Assembly (NCBI GenBank): GCA_024305405.1 | Contig: JAKNDB010000076.1 | Coordinates: forward strand, 124,001 to 188,000 | DNA: 64,000 nucleotides | Direction: 5' to 3' | Origin: Dirofilaria immitis | Lineage: Eukaryota; Nematoda; Chromadorea; Rhabditida; Onchocercidae | Part shown: positions 27,001 through 37,800 of the stretch, one piece after another | Position numbering within the stretch: the first letter of the stretch is position 1 | How the letters are laid out: each line of letters opens with the position of its first letter | The notes under the pieces: model-generated | Seen by the model: the letters and a program-made list of their open reading frames with translations, nothing else | Databases searched by the model: none | What the model was told of the DNA's origin: nothing | Program-made: the position numbers and the translations under genes

Positions 27001-30000
27001 TAAAAATTTTCTAGAATAAACAATAGAAATTTCAAAAGATTCATTGTGAAAGATTTAATTATTTATAGATTTTCATGAAAATCTCATTACTTTTGATAGA
27101 AAAAATTTATAATTTTTTAGCAACAAATAGTTTGAAAATTTTTAAACCAATTTTTGATTCAAATAAACTTAAATTATGTCTTTTTGTTCAATTTAAAATT
27201 TTAATTCCAATAAAAACTTACTTAGTGATAAAGCTGACAATAAAAGCATAAAAAGACCAATTGCTGTACCACCAAGCCCAATTACGAAAAAACTTATACC
27301 ACCAGCCAAATAATCAATTGGTATCAATTTATCTCGTCCAATTAATACAAATTTACGAAACATTTGATACAATACCTAAATGAAAGAATAAGTATATTTT
27401 GTTACAAATAATTATCACCATTAAAATTTAGTATTTTTTTGCTTAATTTCAAATAAGATTTTTAATACATTTATTTAGTTATGTCAAAAATAAGCAAATT
27501 TTTGCGAATTTCTTTTCTTTTTCTTTTATTACAAATGAAAAAAATAGTCCCAGTAGTATAGCTTAGCTTTTAAATCGTTCCACTTCATGATTTAAATTTA
27601 GAATAAATATAGATGCTAAAAATTATTCTTTCAAATATTTCCATAATTGTAATCTGTTGACACATTCTCAAATTTTTGCTAAATTATAATTAATATTATC
27701 TTAATTGAATGATCAATTTCTATATGTTACGGAAGAAATCTATTAATCAATAATCGATTTTACTTTTATAATCAAGTGAGAAATTTACATTTTTAAGAAG
27801 TAAATTAATTAATAATTGAACGAGTAATTGGTTGATTGCTTAATTGGTTGATTAATTTAAAAAGTGGAATATTTTATATGAAAATAATTTACCACAGTGA
27901 TACCATCATTGAATAGTGCTTCACCAAAAACAGTTATAAAAAGAGTTTCATTCACATTAATCTCTTCAAAAACTGCTATCACAGCAACAGGATCAACGGC
28001 ACTAATTAATGCCGAAAAGAGAAAAATTTCAAAATGGAAAATTTAATTGAGAATGCATTTAATAAGCCAAGGCCATATAATGATGAGCCTGAAAAAAATG
28101 AAGATTGAAAAAAGGAAAATTATGTTTGCTAATAAAATTATTTGACGAAAAATGAAAGCAAAATTATCGTAATCTTCGAAATGTTGTATATATTTACCAC
28201 AGGGATACCATCATTAATAACTATTTATTCTGTATATAATAATTACATAACAAATGTTCATTCAATTATCCATTTATTATTAATTGCTCAAGCAATCACT
28301 GTGTTTAATATTAATTAAAAATTTTCGAAATAAGAGTGATAAAGTTGGTCAATTTGGTATGTATTGTCTGCCTTGCGTACCTCAACATTAGCTTAATTGT
28401 TGGAACTTATTTGAGGAATTCCTGATGTTGATTATTAGATATTCATTCTATGGTTTTCCTCTTGACTTTCTTTTCAATCGACTAGTTTAGGAACCGAACC
28501 GGTGAACGAAACAGCAACTCTTGAAGCCAAAGCGTGATCACACCACTAAACCATTCCATCATTGGTGTACTGTATGCTATGAAGTGTACTATGAAGCGAG
28601 TAAGTTATTTACTTGGACAAAAATTTGGATAAGCTTGCGTCAGAAATGAAATTGGTAGCAGAGAAAGCAGAGAATATTTGCGCAGAAGAAATACAAGAAT
28701 TCATGAATGGACATCTAAAAACTGATGGAATCATTATCAAAGTCAACGTCTTAGAAAAAGAATGGAAAGAAAATTACAGTCAATTAAAGACAAAAATGAG
28801 GATTATGAGATCGACTTATATGAGTTCGATTTGGAAGCAAAAGATTAGCAGTTGTCATAAAATGCATTATGTTCGTATCTTTCTAGTAGAAGAAATAGAC
28901 CGGATTGTCCATGCGAGGAAGAATTAAAACAGGAAAGATTTGAATATAAAATCAAGTGAATATAAAAAGAAGGAAAGATCTTAACTGAATTAATTGAGAG
29001 ATTGGTAACGACAAGCAAACCCTCAGAAATAAAGACTGTAGAATTCGATGGAAATCCAAAACTTTGGAGTCTATTTATAACACAATTTGAAGAGATGATT
29101 GATAAAAAGAGAAGACATGACAGCTACGAAAAAATTTGCGCACCTTCTCGAATGTTTGAATGGAGAAGAACTAGAATACATAAGCGATTAGCTATCAGTG
29201 AAGAGAATTATACACCAGCCATGAAGAATTTGAAGACGCGATACAGCGACAAACAAAGACGAATATTGGATTCATATATGGTGTTACAGAATTTGGTCAA
29301 ACAGAAATTTGGTTGCCTTTTAAGGAAACTATTGAACATCCTTTCCCAATTAAAAGAATTAGGAGAGAACTTAAAGACAAATCAGTTGAGTACCATAATT
29401 GGAAAATTGCCCGACTACCTCTTACTCGATTACCTCTTAGGTAACTTGATAAAGGAGAAATTTAGGAAACCTGAATAGACGATGAAAAATACAATAACAT
29501 TTTTAAAAGAATATATAAAGGTTACAGATACCTTAGATATCACGAGACAAAGGGATATCACAGCGAATGGAAATTAAGAAGAATGTGCGGTACCAACCGA
29601 CAAAAATGTTGAGGCAAGTGAAATGAGTACATCGATATTTAGTTCCGAGAATGCTAGGTCTATGCATAATTCTTAAGAGAGAAAACAATGACCGTTTGCG
29701 CGACAGCAATCGAGAAGATTACCTTGCGTGTTTTGCAACGATGATCATTGGAATGATAAGTGTAAAGGATATTCAACGGTAGCAGCGAGATTAGAAAAAC
29801 TGGAGGAATTAGGATTATGCAAGTCATGCTTAAGGAAACCTCATTTAACAGAATATTGCAGAAGGACTGTTAAATGTGTTCATTGTAAAGAAGATTAAAT
29901 AGTGCGCTGTGTAGTATTTTGAGGAAAACGGCAAAGAAAAAGATTCCATCAAGATTGAGAATCATCCTATGAAAAGCCGAAAATAGTTGCAACAACTAAA

Positions 30001-33000
30001 GCAGAGGTTGACTCAGGAACTAAGGCATACATGATGTGCAAAGAAACGATGTTAGCTATTCCATACGAGCGAGAAATATGTGAGACAGCATTAATCTTTT
30101 TGATTTGGAAAGTGAATGCAACTTAATCACCGAAGTTATGGCCAATAAATTATGTCTGATAGTAGAAAGACACCGGAATGAAATAAAAATTACAGGAATT
30201 GCTAGCAAAAAAACTCTAGCACAGTGACGACGCTTGGAATCGGAACAATGTCTGGAAACATAAGGAATGCTCGAGCAGAATCGATTATTGGAAAAGTAAG
30301 GTATAAACAAACCGATATCATCGGAGAGTTATTGAAGGAGAAATGAGGTTCACCAGATTGCTACTTGGGATAGAAGAGATTACACAATTACCAATTTCAA
30401 ATCCAGTAAAAGAGAGGAACCGGGTTGAATTATTGTGGACACAGAAATGGGTACTGTAAGAGGGGTATATCAAAAAATAGATCAAGGGTAAAGTTACAGC
30501 CAGTACTGGGTAAAATAGTGGAATCTGAGACAAGGATTAATGCAACAAAGAAAGAGAACAACTACTCAATGACCAAATCGAAGAAATTTAGAAACTCGAG
30601 GCTATTGGAAACAAAGAACTGATGATAGATAACCAAGGCAATGAAGATTTGAATGCTTTTCAGAAACCTATAACTCGAGATAAAGAAGGAAGATGTGTCG
30701 TAAGCTGGCTGTGGAAACGTAATGATGTTGTCTCAGCAAAGGGATATGGCCTAGCTCTAGGGCGGTTGAAATCCACAATAAGAAAATGCAAGAAGGCCCC
30801 ACTACGATACTTATTTTAGAAATTTATTCCAAGAAGAAGTTATAGAAAAGTGAAGAAAGAAGAGAGTAAAGAATGAGTGGCTTATCTTCCGCATTAGGTG
30901 ATGATAAATCCACAGAAACTGTGGGTAATATTTGATGCCTTGGCAAAAACTACAGAAAGTCCGTCGTTAAACGAATGCTTATATCAAAGACTAGTTATGC
31001 TGCCATCGCTGGTAGGAATAACGTTACGTAATAATGGTGATGGTGGATGTAGAGAAGGCATTCCTACAAGTAGGTCTCCATCGGTATTACAGAAATGTCA
31101 CCAGATTCTTGTGGTTGGAAGATATACGGAAAAAACGACAACAGAAAACATTGTTATCTACTACCACTGATTTAAAAGACTGCCGTTTGGAATTATATCT
31201 TTTCCTTTTTGCTCTCTGCAGTCATATGTTATCTGCTCAATAACAAAACTTCGATTATATCTGAAGAAGTAGCAAAGAATATATATGTTGATAGCATAGT
31301 GTTATCAGCTGAGAGTGTGGAGAAGGAATTAGAAAGGCAGATGAAGCAAAGAGATTTTTCCAAAAACCAAAATAAACCTGAGAGAATTTTATGCGAATTT
31401 CGACTCAGCGAGAAAAATTATAAGCAGAAAGAAATGGGAGTCATTACAAAATTCCTAAACATCAAATGGAACAAAAAGAAAAATCTATTTCAGTGGAGAT
31501 GGAATATTATTAAAGAAAGCTTATTATCAAAACGCCAGGTACTATAATTTTCGGCTTCAATTTTGATCCCTTAGGACTACTCTTCCTTGTCATAATATAA
31601 TGAAAGATGTTAGTACAAAATATATGGCAGGCAAAGTGGCACTAATTGGGATGATAAGTTAGACACAAGATAGATGTCAGTGTGAGTTGACAGAAGCATT
31701 CATAGATGTGCCAGAAATATTAGAATATTACGATTGGTTCCAAAAGAAAACCGAGATCCCCATGTTTTCGTAAGCGCATCGATAGGGGCAATTGATGTGG
31801 CGGAAAGAAAGTCGTTTATCATTTAAATATTATTTGATCTATAGGAAATCAAGACTGGTCCCGAAGAAAACACTAATAACAAATCCGCTACGATTTTACA
31901 GTTAGAATTGCTGGTAGTAGCAATAGGAACAAGAATAATAAAATTTTTAAGACAAGAAAGTCCAGTAGAGAATGTTTGTCTATAAATCGATAGTACCTGT
32001 GCAATAAACTGATAAAGAAACCTCTTATAGGATGTAGATATATTACGAATAGAATAACTGAAATAAAAGAAGTCAAGAGAATCAAATTTCGCTATGTCAA
32101 GATAGCTGACAGTCCTGCTGACTTAGCTTCTGGAGGAGCGCTATCGAAAGTGCTGAAAAATAGTTTGCTATGGTGGAATGATTCAAATTGGATGGTACAT
32201 CTACTAGAAAGATGGCCAAGACAAGAAATTGGCGAAGAAGTTCAAGAAAAGATTTCGGAAATAACATCGGCAACTAAGGCGACAATCATTGATGCAAAAC
32301 GATTTTCGTCATTACAGAAGTTAATCCGTACCATTCTATTTGTTTTGAGATTTATGGCAAAAGTATCCGAGGGAAATTAAAGGGCCTAACAGAGTTTACA
32401 AAAGAAGGGAAATTTGCTTCCAGCGACTACGACTAGGCGAAGGAATTGGTAGTGAGAATCCTCAATCCGAAGTATCTTTAGAAGTCATAGAAAAATGGGG
32501 ATTAGTACGTGATACAGATGGTATCTGGAGAAGTCTGGGTCGCAATCAAAAATAATGAACTTCCCGTGTTTCGTATGTAGAGAATTGCGGAGTTGATCGT
32601 TAACAATACCATGAAAGGATGTTTCACGCCTCCGCCAATTTAACCTGGGTCAAAGTGCGTCAAACATATTGGATACCTCAAAGAAAAACATACGCCAAAA
32701 TTATTCTTAGGAAACTTTGTAAAGGATGTAAAGGAATGTTATATCATTTGAATAGCCAGAGTTCCCAGCTTATCCACCAAAAAAATGATTGCGAGCAGAT
32801 CCTTGAGAAATTTGGGATAGACCTTTTGGTCTTATATGGCTAAAGGACAACGGGACAGTGTCAAAGCGATGGGTGGCTCTATTCACGTGTCTAGTCACAA
32901 GAGCCATTCATATGGAAGTGTCTGCTGTGACTTTTATACAAGCATTCAGATGTATCAGCCGAAGACTACGTCCACAGTTTGTGTTGTCTGACAATGCCAA

Positions 33001-36000
33001 GAACTTTGTTCTAGCTTCTAGGTTAATTCAAGAGAAAGGCAATCAAGAACAGAGATACTAAAGTGGCAATTTATTACCTCGGGAACTCCATGGCAAGGAG
33101 ATTCATACGAAAGGATGGTTGGAGTTGTAAAGAGACTTTACAGAGAGCAATGAAGAAAAATCTCCTAGGAGAAAATGAATTCACCATGATAATAATCGAG
33201 ATTGAATTCTTGGTGAGCGAACGACGACTGGTAGAATATGAAAGAAATGGAGAGCAAGTGCATGTCCAGGGGATTGTTTATGGCCTGGCTATAAGAATTT
33301 GAAGAATTCACAGAAATATGAGAAATTATGTGTGAATGACGAATTGAATGCATCTATGGTACAAAGTCAATGCAATTAGCCGGAATTGATCAAATGTGAC
33401 CAAAATACCCAAAGAAAGTTGCAACATTTTGGAAAATATGGCAAGACAAGTATTTGGAAGAACTGAGAAAAAGGACGCTAAGAGGGCATAAAAATCCTCG
33501 CAGTTTTGTACGACGAAAGCCAATCTATGGCAAACTGGTATTATTAAAAGGAGAAGGCTCTAGAAATTCCTGGAAAATGAGTCGAGCGGAAAAGCTGCTT
33601 GAGGAAAAAGAAAGTCATTGTCGATCGGTGGTCGTGAAGATGTCGAATGGCATGTGGTTGGAGGTATAGGACATCTACATCCGTTAAAGATCTTCGGATC
33701 TGAAAGCCTAGCTTCCAAGTCCTTGTTGCCTACCCAGTGTCGCTGAAATTACGAGGAAAACTAGAAAATTAGAAATTCAATCTTTCCTTTGTGTTGGATT
33801 TCACACAAAGAGGTTTGTATATATCGTACTTGCATATTTTACTGTATGATGTAAGCTAAAATTGGCGCCTTTGTCTATGAGCCATACTCCCTATTTGTCA
33901 ACAAAGGCCCTCTCCTGACAACCACAATTGTACCAGAATTCTCCACTTACGAATGAAAATGGTGCTGATCAAACCATTATACAGGATGTCCATCGACGCT
34001 GCTTGTTTATTCAACAAGACGGGCATCTTTCTTTCAATCTCTTTTTTTTTTTTGAGTTATGCTGTCATCATTAAACTTATCTTAATGATATCTTTGAAAC
34101 TGTATGATTGATTTTAATCACGTTCATTGATGTATTATCATGTTACCATATAATGGTTTAATTACCCAAGTTTGAGGTTTCAACGTGCGAGAAACAAGAA
34201 ACTGAAGAAATCAGTGGGGACTGTGGAGAAAAGAGTTATCCACGTCAAGTTTGTCACGATCAGAAAGAAATCGTTGACAATTAATGACACGGTAACAAAT
34301 GCGCCTTATTTTTGGAATTCGTCATTTGTATTAATTGAAATTCGAAATTTTTGAAATATGTAAAAATTCTGAGAATTTTTACTCAAATTGTTAATAAAAT
34401 TCACCGATTGCCAGACAATTCCATATGGTTCCTACGACGGCAAAACCAATATGGAACCAAAATTTTCAAACAGGGCTCGATTTGGCATAAAATAACCTGA
34501 AATTCAAACATATCTAAGTCTCATGCAGTAAATTATTTAAGATATTATCAAAAGTAATAAAATGAATTAATTAAGCCGTAATTAAATTATTTGCATCACG
34601 TTTTTGCCAAATTAAATATTTAACATATAAAAAAATAATCGATGACAATATTATGTTTAAATAGCTTTATGAATTCTAGCCTTATGAATTTTTAAGCCTT
34701 AAGTTAATTTTATAAATTTTGAAAACTTTTTTGTAGATTTTTTCTTTAACTTTTTTGCTGAGTTAGTTTAAGTTTTTTTTTTTTAAATTGGATGTTAGGG
34801 GCATTTAGATTATAGCTTTATGAATTCTTTATGAATAAATAGCATTCTAGTCGAATGCAAATATATGTTTAGATTATCAATGCAGATTAGTGATTTTAAT
34901 TTCTATTAACATAGTTAAATGGAAATATATGTTTAGATTATCAAGTAATTTAAATTGATATTATTAGCCAAGGCACATATTTATTATTTTCTTATTAATT
35001 AAAATCAAATTATGATAGAATATAATAAGTAGTAAATAAATTTGCAAATTTAACTATATTAATAGAAATTAAAAAATCACTAATCTGCACTAAAAATAAC
35101 CGATGATTGTAAATATGTAAAGAGAGAAAATGTTTGCAATATTAGGAATGAATATCTTTCACCATTAATTGTTAATAAAAAGATTAATAAGTAATTTTTA
35201 TTAAGTTTGAAATTGTTAAATTTCAAATTTAATAAAAATTAAAAATTAACTAATTAATATTAAAAGTTACCGTTAGTTGTAAATAAGAAAAAGAAAAATA
35301 ATTTATGAATCAAGGATGGAATACGTAATGATTAATTATTAGAAGTAAATAATAGATGATAAATAAATTTCAAACTTAGTAAAAATTAAAAATTTTACTA
35401 ACCAGCATCAAAAATAATCGGTGGTAGTAAATAAAGAAAGAAAATATGTGTTTCAAGACTGAATATCGAATCATTAACATCAGATAATTTAAGCAATACA
35501 CCCAATATGAGACCAACGACAATCAATAATGCTGAATCCGGAAATGTGTCTGCTACTCGTTTTGATATATGAAATACTATAATTAAATCAGTCGAATTAA
35601 TTTTTAACTAAATCAATTAAATTAATTTTTAACTCACTGTACCAATATGTTTTTTAATTATATGACATGAGAATTTATAATTTTGAATCTAAATTTGATA
35701 TTTAAAGTATTTCAATTTTTGATTTTCCAAATTTTACAGCAGCACAAATTTATCATTGTCGATAAATCTAGCAATGAAATTCAAAATATTTAAAAATTAT
35801 TTTTGCAAAATTTAATATAAAATCTAATTAATAATATAAGAACGAAATGCAATCCCAAATTTGGTGATATCGTTACAGATTTTGTTAACAAGAAGTAAAT
35901 CAATACCACGTCATCGTAAACAAAAAAGCAATGATTCTATTCGTCGAGAATGAAGATAACACTTGCCAATCAAACTAATTAAATGAAGAAAAAAACAAAT

Positions 36001-36475
36001 AAATTAAAAAAACAAACCCATTTTAGCAATCCCAGCAAGTAATAACCATATAGCAATAGTATATGGTTTTTGAACCTCATCCCAATTAAATGAAATTATC
36101 TTAAAAGATAAAAAATAAGCGAAAATAATCTATCTCTTCTTGAAAATTTAACTTTTCTAAATTTAATTAAACTTGAATTTTTGATATTGCTTTTATCATT
36201 CTAATTTTTCGCAAACAATTAATAGAATTGGACAAAATTTAAAAGATATGAAAAAATAAAATGATTGAAAAAACATTTAATAAATGATATTTTCAACCTA
36301 TGCCGTTAGGATTTTGAAATTTTAAAAGGTAAAAATATTAGAAAATAAAAATGAAATTTAAAAAAAATTAAAAATATTCAACATCATACTTGAAAACGTC
36401 CCAATGCTTCATCATGAGATGTAATTTCATAAAAATCTCTCCAATTTCCTTTTACTTCACGTACGATAGCTGGCG
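21083..36475 (-). CDS. nhx: Na+/H+ exchanger (NHE/NHX, SLC9 family), 15 exons
   Basis: A membrane antiporter exchanging Na+ for H+ and controlling pH. Exons in reading order: 36475-36390, 36099-36018, 35576-35403, 34496-34405, 28088-27893, 27375-27222, 26852-26751, 26484-26267, 25729-25530, 24260-24171, 23321-23252, 22533-22366, 21957-21846, 21532-21348, 21184-21083 (stop TGA), about 677 codons. Family motifs in order: [46 protein letters not shown] (transport Asp), [25 protein letters not shown], and [12 protein letters not shown]. The cytosolic tail has AGVEDIAGQ and ends in a basic RRRRR patch. All junction phases agree once single-base indels are allowed at 34442-34445, 28022-28026, 27250-27254, 23275-23278 and 21448-21455. 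The first exon, with start codon and signal-like segment, was not found upstream of 36475. The intron between exons 4 and 5 holds a retroelement. Family is certain; which nhx paralogue is not. Confidence 0.95.
24020..24073. repeat. (TA)n microsatellite in an exchanger intron
   Basis: About 26 TA units lie between exons encoding [12 protein letters not shown] and [11 protein letters not shown]. The flank (23910-24000) is also TATA-rich. Confidence 0.95.
24586..25450. repeat. Diverged direct repeat pair in an exchanger intron
   Basis: About 24586-24700 and about 25318-25440 align over roughly 110 bases. Shared words are GTGA-ATTT, ATTTTAT-ATCAC, TCTGATATTA and GATGA-AGGA. Between them, the block 24950-25230 is more GC-rich than the surrounding intron and has no convincing reading frame. 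A second internal echo, TTATATCAATTATC, occurs at about 25250 and 25440. An old dispersed element is likely. Confidence 0.5.
25930..26260. repeat. Degenerate tandem GATTAC/GAAAATT repeat
   Basis: Loose repeats of GATTAC and GARAATT words fill this piece of the exchanger intron between exons 8 and 9. It keeps both strands open for about 60 codons. The codon pattern is repetitive and there is no homology to the gene, so I treat it as non-coding low-complexity sequence. Confidence 0.5.
28192..28220 (-). pseudogene. Decayed copy of the 3' end of exchanger exon 5
   Basis: These bases match 27887-27915 almost exactly. They include the donor site and the last codons of the exon carrying the NDGITV motif, reading NDGIPV here. 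Beyond about 28221 the similarity stops. The fragment lies about 100 bases upstream (in gene direction) of the real exon, so it is a local duplication remnant and not a usable exon. Confidence 0.65.
28485..28560 (-). repeat. tRNA-like element, possible SINE head
   Basis: On the minus strand there is a good Pol III A box (TGGTTTAGTGG) and, about 45 bases later, a near-perfect B box (GGTTCGGTTCC). The spacing suits a tRNA-derived promoter. Acceptor and T stems do not pair well, so this is not a functional tRNA. It directly precedes the retroelement. It could be a SINE remnant or a decayed tRNA gene. Confidence 0.45.
28613..29478 (+). pseudogene. gag: BEL/Pao gag, broken
   Basis: The segment 28613-28927 encodes a helical, Lys/Glu-rich N-terminal Gag part. 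The segment 29002-29478 contains the Gag core with the family motif FDGNPKLW followed by FITQFEEMI, as in DUF1759-type Gag proteins of BEL/Pao. A stop and frame change separate the two parts. The core is truncated at 29478. Confidence 0.75.
29716..29897 (+). pseudogene. Gag zinc-knuckle region
   Basis: Cysteines are arranged [13 protein letters not shown], then [14 protein letters not shown], then CVHC. This is the repeated zinc-binding pattern at the end of Pao-type Gag. The frame ends at a TAA right after the last CxxC pair, where intact copies would continue into the protease. Confidence 0.75.
30622..31547 (+). pseudogene. pol: BEL/Pao reverse transcriptase, broken
   Basis: Family landmarks appear in order over at least three frames: a [10 protein letters not shown] motif (about 30740-30780), [10 protein letters not shown] (about 31000), [12 protein letters not shown] with its catalytic Asp (31043-31078), [10 protein letters not shown], and a YVDS box (31283-31294) at the position of the polymerase active site. 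The third residue Asp of the box is kept. Stops and shifts between the blocks preclude a functional product. Confidence 0.85.
31550..32600 (+). pseudogene. Retroelement connection/RNase H region, heavily decayed
   Basis: By position this lies between the reverse transcriptase and integrase. Short open pieces (for example 32150-32380, starting near a WWNDSNW-like segment) resemble the RNase H to integrase linker of Pao elements. Many stops prevent motif-by-motif confirmation. Confidence 0.5.
32619..33160 (+). pseudogene. BEL/Pao integrase, broken
   Basis: The zinc-binding N-terminus shows [18 protein letters not shown] and the pair CKGCKG. The core shows [22 protein letters not shown] with the second catalytic Asp (about 32985), and [13 protein letters not shown] with the catalytic Glu (about 33110). 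These are spread over several frames with intervening stops. Confidence 0.85.
33420..33690 (+). pseudogene. DUF5641-like C-terminal domain of the retroelement
   Basis: One open piece contains a [18 protein letters not shown] start, then [22 protein letters not shown] and [12 protein letters not shown]. This is the typical order of the small domain closing BEL/Pao polyproteins. It ends at a TAG around 33667. Confidence 0.75.
33691..34404. other. Retroelement 3' flank within the exchanger intron
   Basis: No exon is supported. A small hairpin (CTTTGTGT / ACACAAAG) lies at about 33786-33812. The stretch about 34020-34170 loosely resembles about 38210-38330, sharing TGCTGT, TAATTACC and AAGTTTGAG words, so a dispersed repeat or LTR remnant is possible. 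The sequence is more GC-balanced than normal intron here. Confidence 0.4.
34881..35089. repeat. 40-bp inverted repeat in an exchanger intron
   Basis: The arm 34881-34920 and the arm 35048-35089 are reverse complements over about 40 positions, with one mismatch and a two-base indel. The right arm starts TTTAACTAT and ends CACTAATCTGCA. The spacer is about 127 bases. The right arm runs into the first decayed exon copy. A hairpin-forming inverted duplication or small MITE would explain it. Confidence 0.75.
35083..35180 (-). pseudogene. Decayed copy A of exchanger exon 3 (3' part)
   Basis: Read beside the true exon at 35403 onward, the order of words is kept: ATAACCGATGATTGTAAAT, then AAGAGAGAAAATG, then GAATGAATAT, versus ATAATCGGTGGTAGTAAAT, AAGAAAGAAAATATG and GACTGAATAT. 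These encode the [14 protein letters not shown] end of the exon. Indels destroy the frame. The flank (AAATTAAAAA before the exon end) is also shared. Confidence 0.6.
35253..35345 (-). pseudogene. Decayed copy B of exchanger exon 3 (3' part)
   Basis: A second copy lies between copy A and the real exon: AAGTTACCGTTAGTTGTAAAT, then AAGAAAAAGAAAAATAA, then AATACGTAATGATTAA. Spacing is about 170 bases from A to B and about 150 from B to the real exon, as in a decayed tandem triplication that included intron flank. Confidence 0.6.
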
Positions 36476-37363
36476 CTAAATTGATAATATGAGTGATAAT
36501 AAATATATGAAAACGGAGTGATAATATTTGATAATTCATTTATCAAAAGAAAAAATAATATCTTTTCTTTTAGTTATTTTCTTTTAAATAAATGAATTAT
36601 TTATTTCTTTGCTATCTTTCGCTCTTCTTTCATTTCTTTTTTCCTTAATTACTAAAAGAATTAGTAAATATTTATTTACTGTTCATACCAGTTGTTAGAG
36701 ACATCAGATAAATTTTGAATTCGATTGTTTTATTGATGAATACTTAATTTGTTTCTTTTTATTTTCAGCGTATTCTTTCCTCTCTTCCCTGTCTTCTTTT
36801 TTTCCTTCCGAAAAAGATAATTTCAATTATATTCTGCAAAACTTAAAATTTGATTAAAAATATGAAAATTTTAAATTTGAATGGCTATTTATTAAACGTT
36901 ACATATACTTATATTAATAACGAAACACTTTTCAATTTTCCAAAACTTTAAAAAATAAAAAAGAAGTCGTCCTGTTTTTAAAATTAAAAGAAATAAAAGA
37001 ATTTATAAATGCTATAGATAAAAAAGATTTTTCGGTTTTTTATTTATACAATGGTAAGTAAATATTAAGAAATTTTATTATTCTACAATAAAGTTACCGA
37101 AATATTTTTATTTAAATGAAATATAAAGAGAAATAGAAAGAGTAAACTTAGATATAAAATTTGAAATATTTGTTATATTAATGCTTGAGATGACATATAA
37201 AAATGGCATAATTAATCATAAATAAAGTTTTAAATAGAAATAATGGTAAAAAGTAATACTTTGTAACAAATTTTTGCTAGCAAATTATTTACAATGAATT
37301 CATCAAATTCCAATTACAATGAGAAGAAAAAAAAATTTAGATCTATAATATGATGCAGAAAAG

Positions 37364-37800
37364 AAAGCCTAAAATAATGGAAAAGTTTGAAATGACTGTA
37401 TGAAGAAATATTCTTAAAAGAAAAGCCTGATATGAATGGATAAACTGAAACAGCTTCGTATGAGAGATTACGTTTTAAAGAAAACTTGAAATAATGAATA
37501 AGAAATAATCAAAAATAAAGTGTGGAATAATCAACATTTTAAAAACCTGAAATAGTGGATAAATGCGAAATGGTCTCATGTGAAGAATTATTTTAAAGAA
37601 AGCTTAAAATTGTGATAGGTAAGAAATTGACTTCATAAGAAAAGATATTTTAAAAAAAAAAAGCTTGAAATGATGGATAAGTGAGAGATTGTTCTCATAT
37701 AAAAGGACTTTAAAAAAAAGGCTAAAATAGCGAATTAATCTAAATGATCTTATATGAATAAATATTTTAATGCCTTTGAACAAAGCTAAAAATGAAAATT
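37364..37800. repeat. Degenerate minisatellite, unit about 60 bp, about 7 copies
   Basis: Each unit contains a version of AAAGCTTGAAATGATGGATAA, then TCTCATATGAAGAAATATTTTAAA. Successive AAGC-TGAAAT starts occur roughly every 55-62 bases. Copies have drifted strongly, so this is an old array. Confidence 0.7.

Larger units (their letters stand above)
28613..33690 (+). mobile_element. Decayed Pao/BEL-type LTR retrotransposon
   Basis: Gag, zinc knuckle, reverse transcriptase, RNase H region, integrase and the C-terminal DUF5641-like domain occur in BEL/Pao order on the plus strand, within and antisense to an intron of the exchanger gene. Many stops and frameshifts break every domain, far more than in the host exons. 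The element is therefore an old inactive copy. I could not recognise a pair of LTRs: 28230-28612 and 33700-34400 show no clear long match. The protease region (about 29990-30400) is unreadable because of stops. BEL/Pao elements replicate by reverse transcription in the germ line. Confidence 0.9.

Noticed and set aside
34172..34354. Basic 60-residue open frame after the retroelement
   Set aside because: No family motif, antisense to the exchanger gene, next to a real exchanger exon; chance frame.
21083..36475. Calling the exchanger gene a pseudogene because of its five frame breaks
   Set aside because: All key motifs, splice sites and phases are intact and the breaks are single bases in homopolymers, as in the neighbouring genes.
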